A stretch of 64,000 nucleotides of DNA from the NCBI RefSeq assembly GCF_024639685.1, contig NZ_JAHEHX010000019.1, positions 372,001 to 436,000 of the forward strand. Reading direction: 5' to 3'. Position numbers and translations under genes: made by a program. A model generated the notes under the pieces. That model saw nothing but the letters and a program-made list of their open reading frames with translations, was not told the origin of the DNA and made no database searches. Origin of the DNA: Polaribacter sp. GTDB taxonomy: Bacteria; Bacteroidota; Bacteroidia; Flavobacteriales; Flavobacteriaceae. Below, piece by piece: positions 62,541 to 64,000 of the stretch; the stretch's first letter is position 1, and each line of letters opens with the position of its first letter.

Positions 62541-63338
62541 TTATTTAAAATATAACGTAAATGAGTTTTGTATAGGCACCTCTCTTCCACCAGAAAAACC
62601 TGGTTGCCATCCTTTTATATTACTAAAGAAATCAATTATTTTATTTTTTAATTCAAGAAGTAAAACATCATAAACTCTAACGTTTCTTAGTTTGCCATCT
62701 ACACCAATTGTATAATCAACTGTAATACTACCTTTGATGTTATAATTTAAACCCAATACAAATTTTTGGACAAGTTTTTTATATTTCTTTGTTCCACCTT
62801 TAAACTCTGGCTTACTGTTGCAACAGTTTTTATTTATTTTTTTCTGATTTCCGTTTTTCTCATAAAATCTTTCATTCAATAATGAATCATTCTTAAATAA
62901 AGCCATTGCAGCTAATTCACCTGAGTAATAATAACGTCTCCAAAGCCCCTCTCTTTTACCATTAATATATCTTCCTTCAAAATTTTTATTACGATTATCA
63001 AACCAAGAGGAAAATTTTCCGTTTTTCAAGCCTTTTTTATTAAAGTATAATATACTTGAAATACTGTCATTGATATCGTAAGTAACCATTTGACCAATCT
63101 TATTCTTAGAATCTTTTGTTTTAGAATGCCAATAAACAGCCAATTGATTGTTTCTTCTAAATCTTCTAAATAACCAAAGAGAATCGTTCTCTTTTGTCAG
63201 TTTTTGTATAATTCTAGTTTTTAATGGATCTTTAGTGACATTACCTTTAGAGTCATAAAGCGTAGTGATTTCTTAATTTTGAGAGAAACCTAAGAAAGAG
63301 AGAAACAAAGGAATAATAAAGCAATATTTTTTCATCAT
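62541..63338 (-). pseudogene. MORN-repeat/TonB C-terminal-like exported protein with premature stop
   Basis: From ATG at 63338 the frame reads MMKKYCFIIPLFLSFLGFSQN*EITTLYDSKGNVTKDPLKTRIIQ... into ORF 62541-63143; stop codon TAA at 63273-63275. Confidence 0.8.
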
Positions 63339-63354
63339 AAGATTTTCTATAAAT

Positions 63355-64000
63355 CTACGAAATTACTCCAGAACCTAACAACTCTTCATTTTTATACCAG
63401 GCTACAAATTGCCCTTCTTGAATGGCAGATTGTTTGTTTTTAAATTCAACATACAGCCCTGTATCTACTTTATGTAACGTGGCTTTTTCTAATGCTTGTC
63501 TGTATCTTATTCTAGCATCAACCTTCATGGTTTCACCAGATTTTAGTCTTAAATCTTCACGAACCAAATGTATTTCGTCATTAGCAACAAACAACACATT
63601 TCTATACAAACCTTGGTGTTGTTTACCTTCTCCTGTATAAATTAGATTGTCTATTACATCAGTTTCAATTACATATAATGCTTCTTTTGTGCCACCTACA
63701 TTTAAGCCTTTACGTTGTCCTTTTGTAAAATAATGTGCTCCTTGATGTGAACCTACAATTTTACCATCGGTTTTATGATATACAAATTTGGTTGATAGGT
63801 GGTTTAACTCCTCTTCTTTAGTTTTAAACTGTGGTTGTTCTTTTACATACTCAGAAAAATCAGCAGGAATTGTAACTATATCTCCTTTTTTAGGCTGTAG
63901 TTTTTGTTGTAAAAATTCTGGCAAACGTACTTTACCAATAAAACATAAACCTTGAGAATCTTTCTTTTCTGCAGTAATTAAATCTGCTTCTTTTGCAATT
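63355..64000 (-). CDS. mnmA: tRNA-specific 2-thiouridylase MnmA, 5' end outside window
   Basis: Frame continues upstream of the listed ORF to the window edge (IAKEADLITAEKKDSQGLCFIGKVRLPEFLQ); MnmA-like C-terminal region. Confidence 0.93.
   Translation of the reverse strand, partial: IAKEADLITAEKKDSQGLCFIGKVRLPEFLQQKLQPKKGDIVTIPADFSEYVKEQPQFKTKEEELNHLSTKFVYHKTDGKIVGSHQGAHYFTKGQRKGLNVGGTKEALYVIETDVIDNLIYTGEGKQHQGLYRNVLFVANDEIHLVREDLRLKSGETMKVDARIRYRQALEKATLHKVDTGLYVEFKNKQSAIQEGQFVAWYKNEELLGSGVIS

Noticed and set aside
1-64000. CRISPR arrays, tRNAs, rRNAs, prophage, IS elements, toxin-antitoxin or defence islands
   Set aside because: No spaced repeats, tRNA-like T-arm signatures, integrase/transposase or defence-type proteins recognised; content is core metabolism and information processing

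Overview
AT-rich, almost entirely coding chromosomal window with gene content typical of a marine Flavobacteriaceae (Bacteroidota) genome; the taxon is inferred from gene families, a GldI-like protein and TAnnTTTG-type -7 promoter boxes. I recognise about 60 protein genes, most of them housekeeping: acnB, dnaJ/grpE, murA, uvrD/pcrA, parC/parE, lysA, topB, gcvT, ychF, serC/serA, miaA, pyrD, pheT, a PPIase operon with gldI, ndk, recF, ribH, mutL, two tandem rhomboids, mtaB, a cold-shock gene and partial mnmA. Non-coding features are an RNase P RNA (rnpB), a cobalamin riboswitch upstream of a btuB-like receptor, several hairpin terminators and candidate promoters. I see no tRNA, rRNA, CRISPR array, prophage or IS element, and no obvious new defence or mobile system. 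The most useful observations are genes that look broken or recoded (an MFS gene with two compensating homopolymer indels, an NAD(P)-binding gene with a 3' homopolymer indel, a MORN-TonB gene with a stop right after its signal peptide, and a LysE gene with no ordinary start codon). Others are a ferredoxin/LuxC-like/serC/serA/DUF1015 cluster in which DUF1015 might act on (phospho)serine, unusual domain fusions, and a palindromic overlapping divergent promoter. All calls come from reading the sequence and supplied ORFs; no searches were run.
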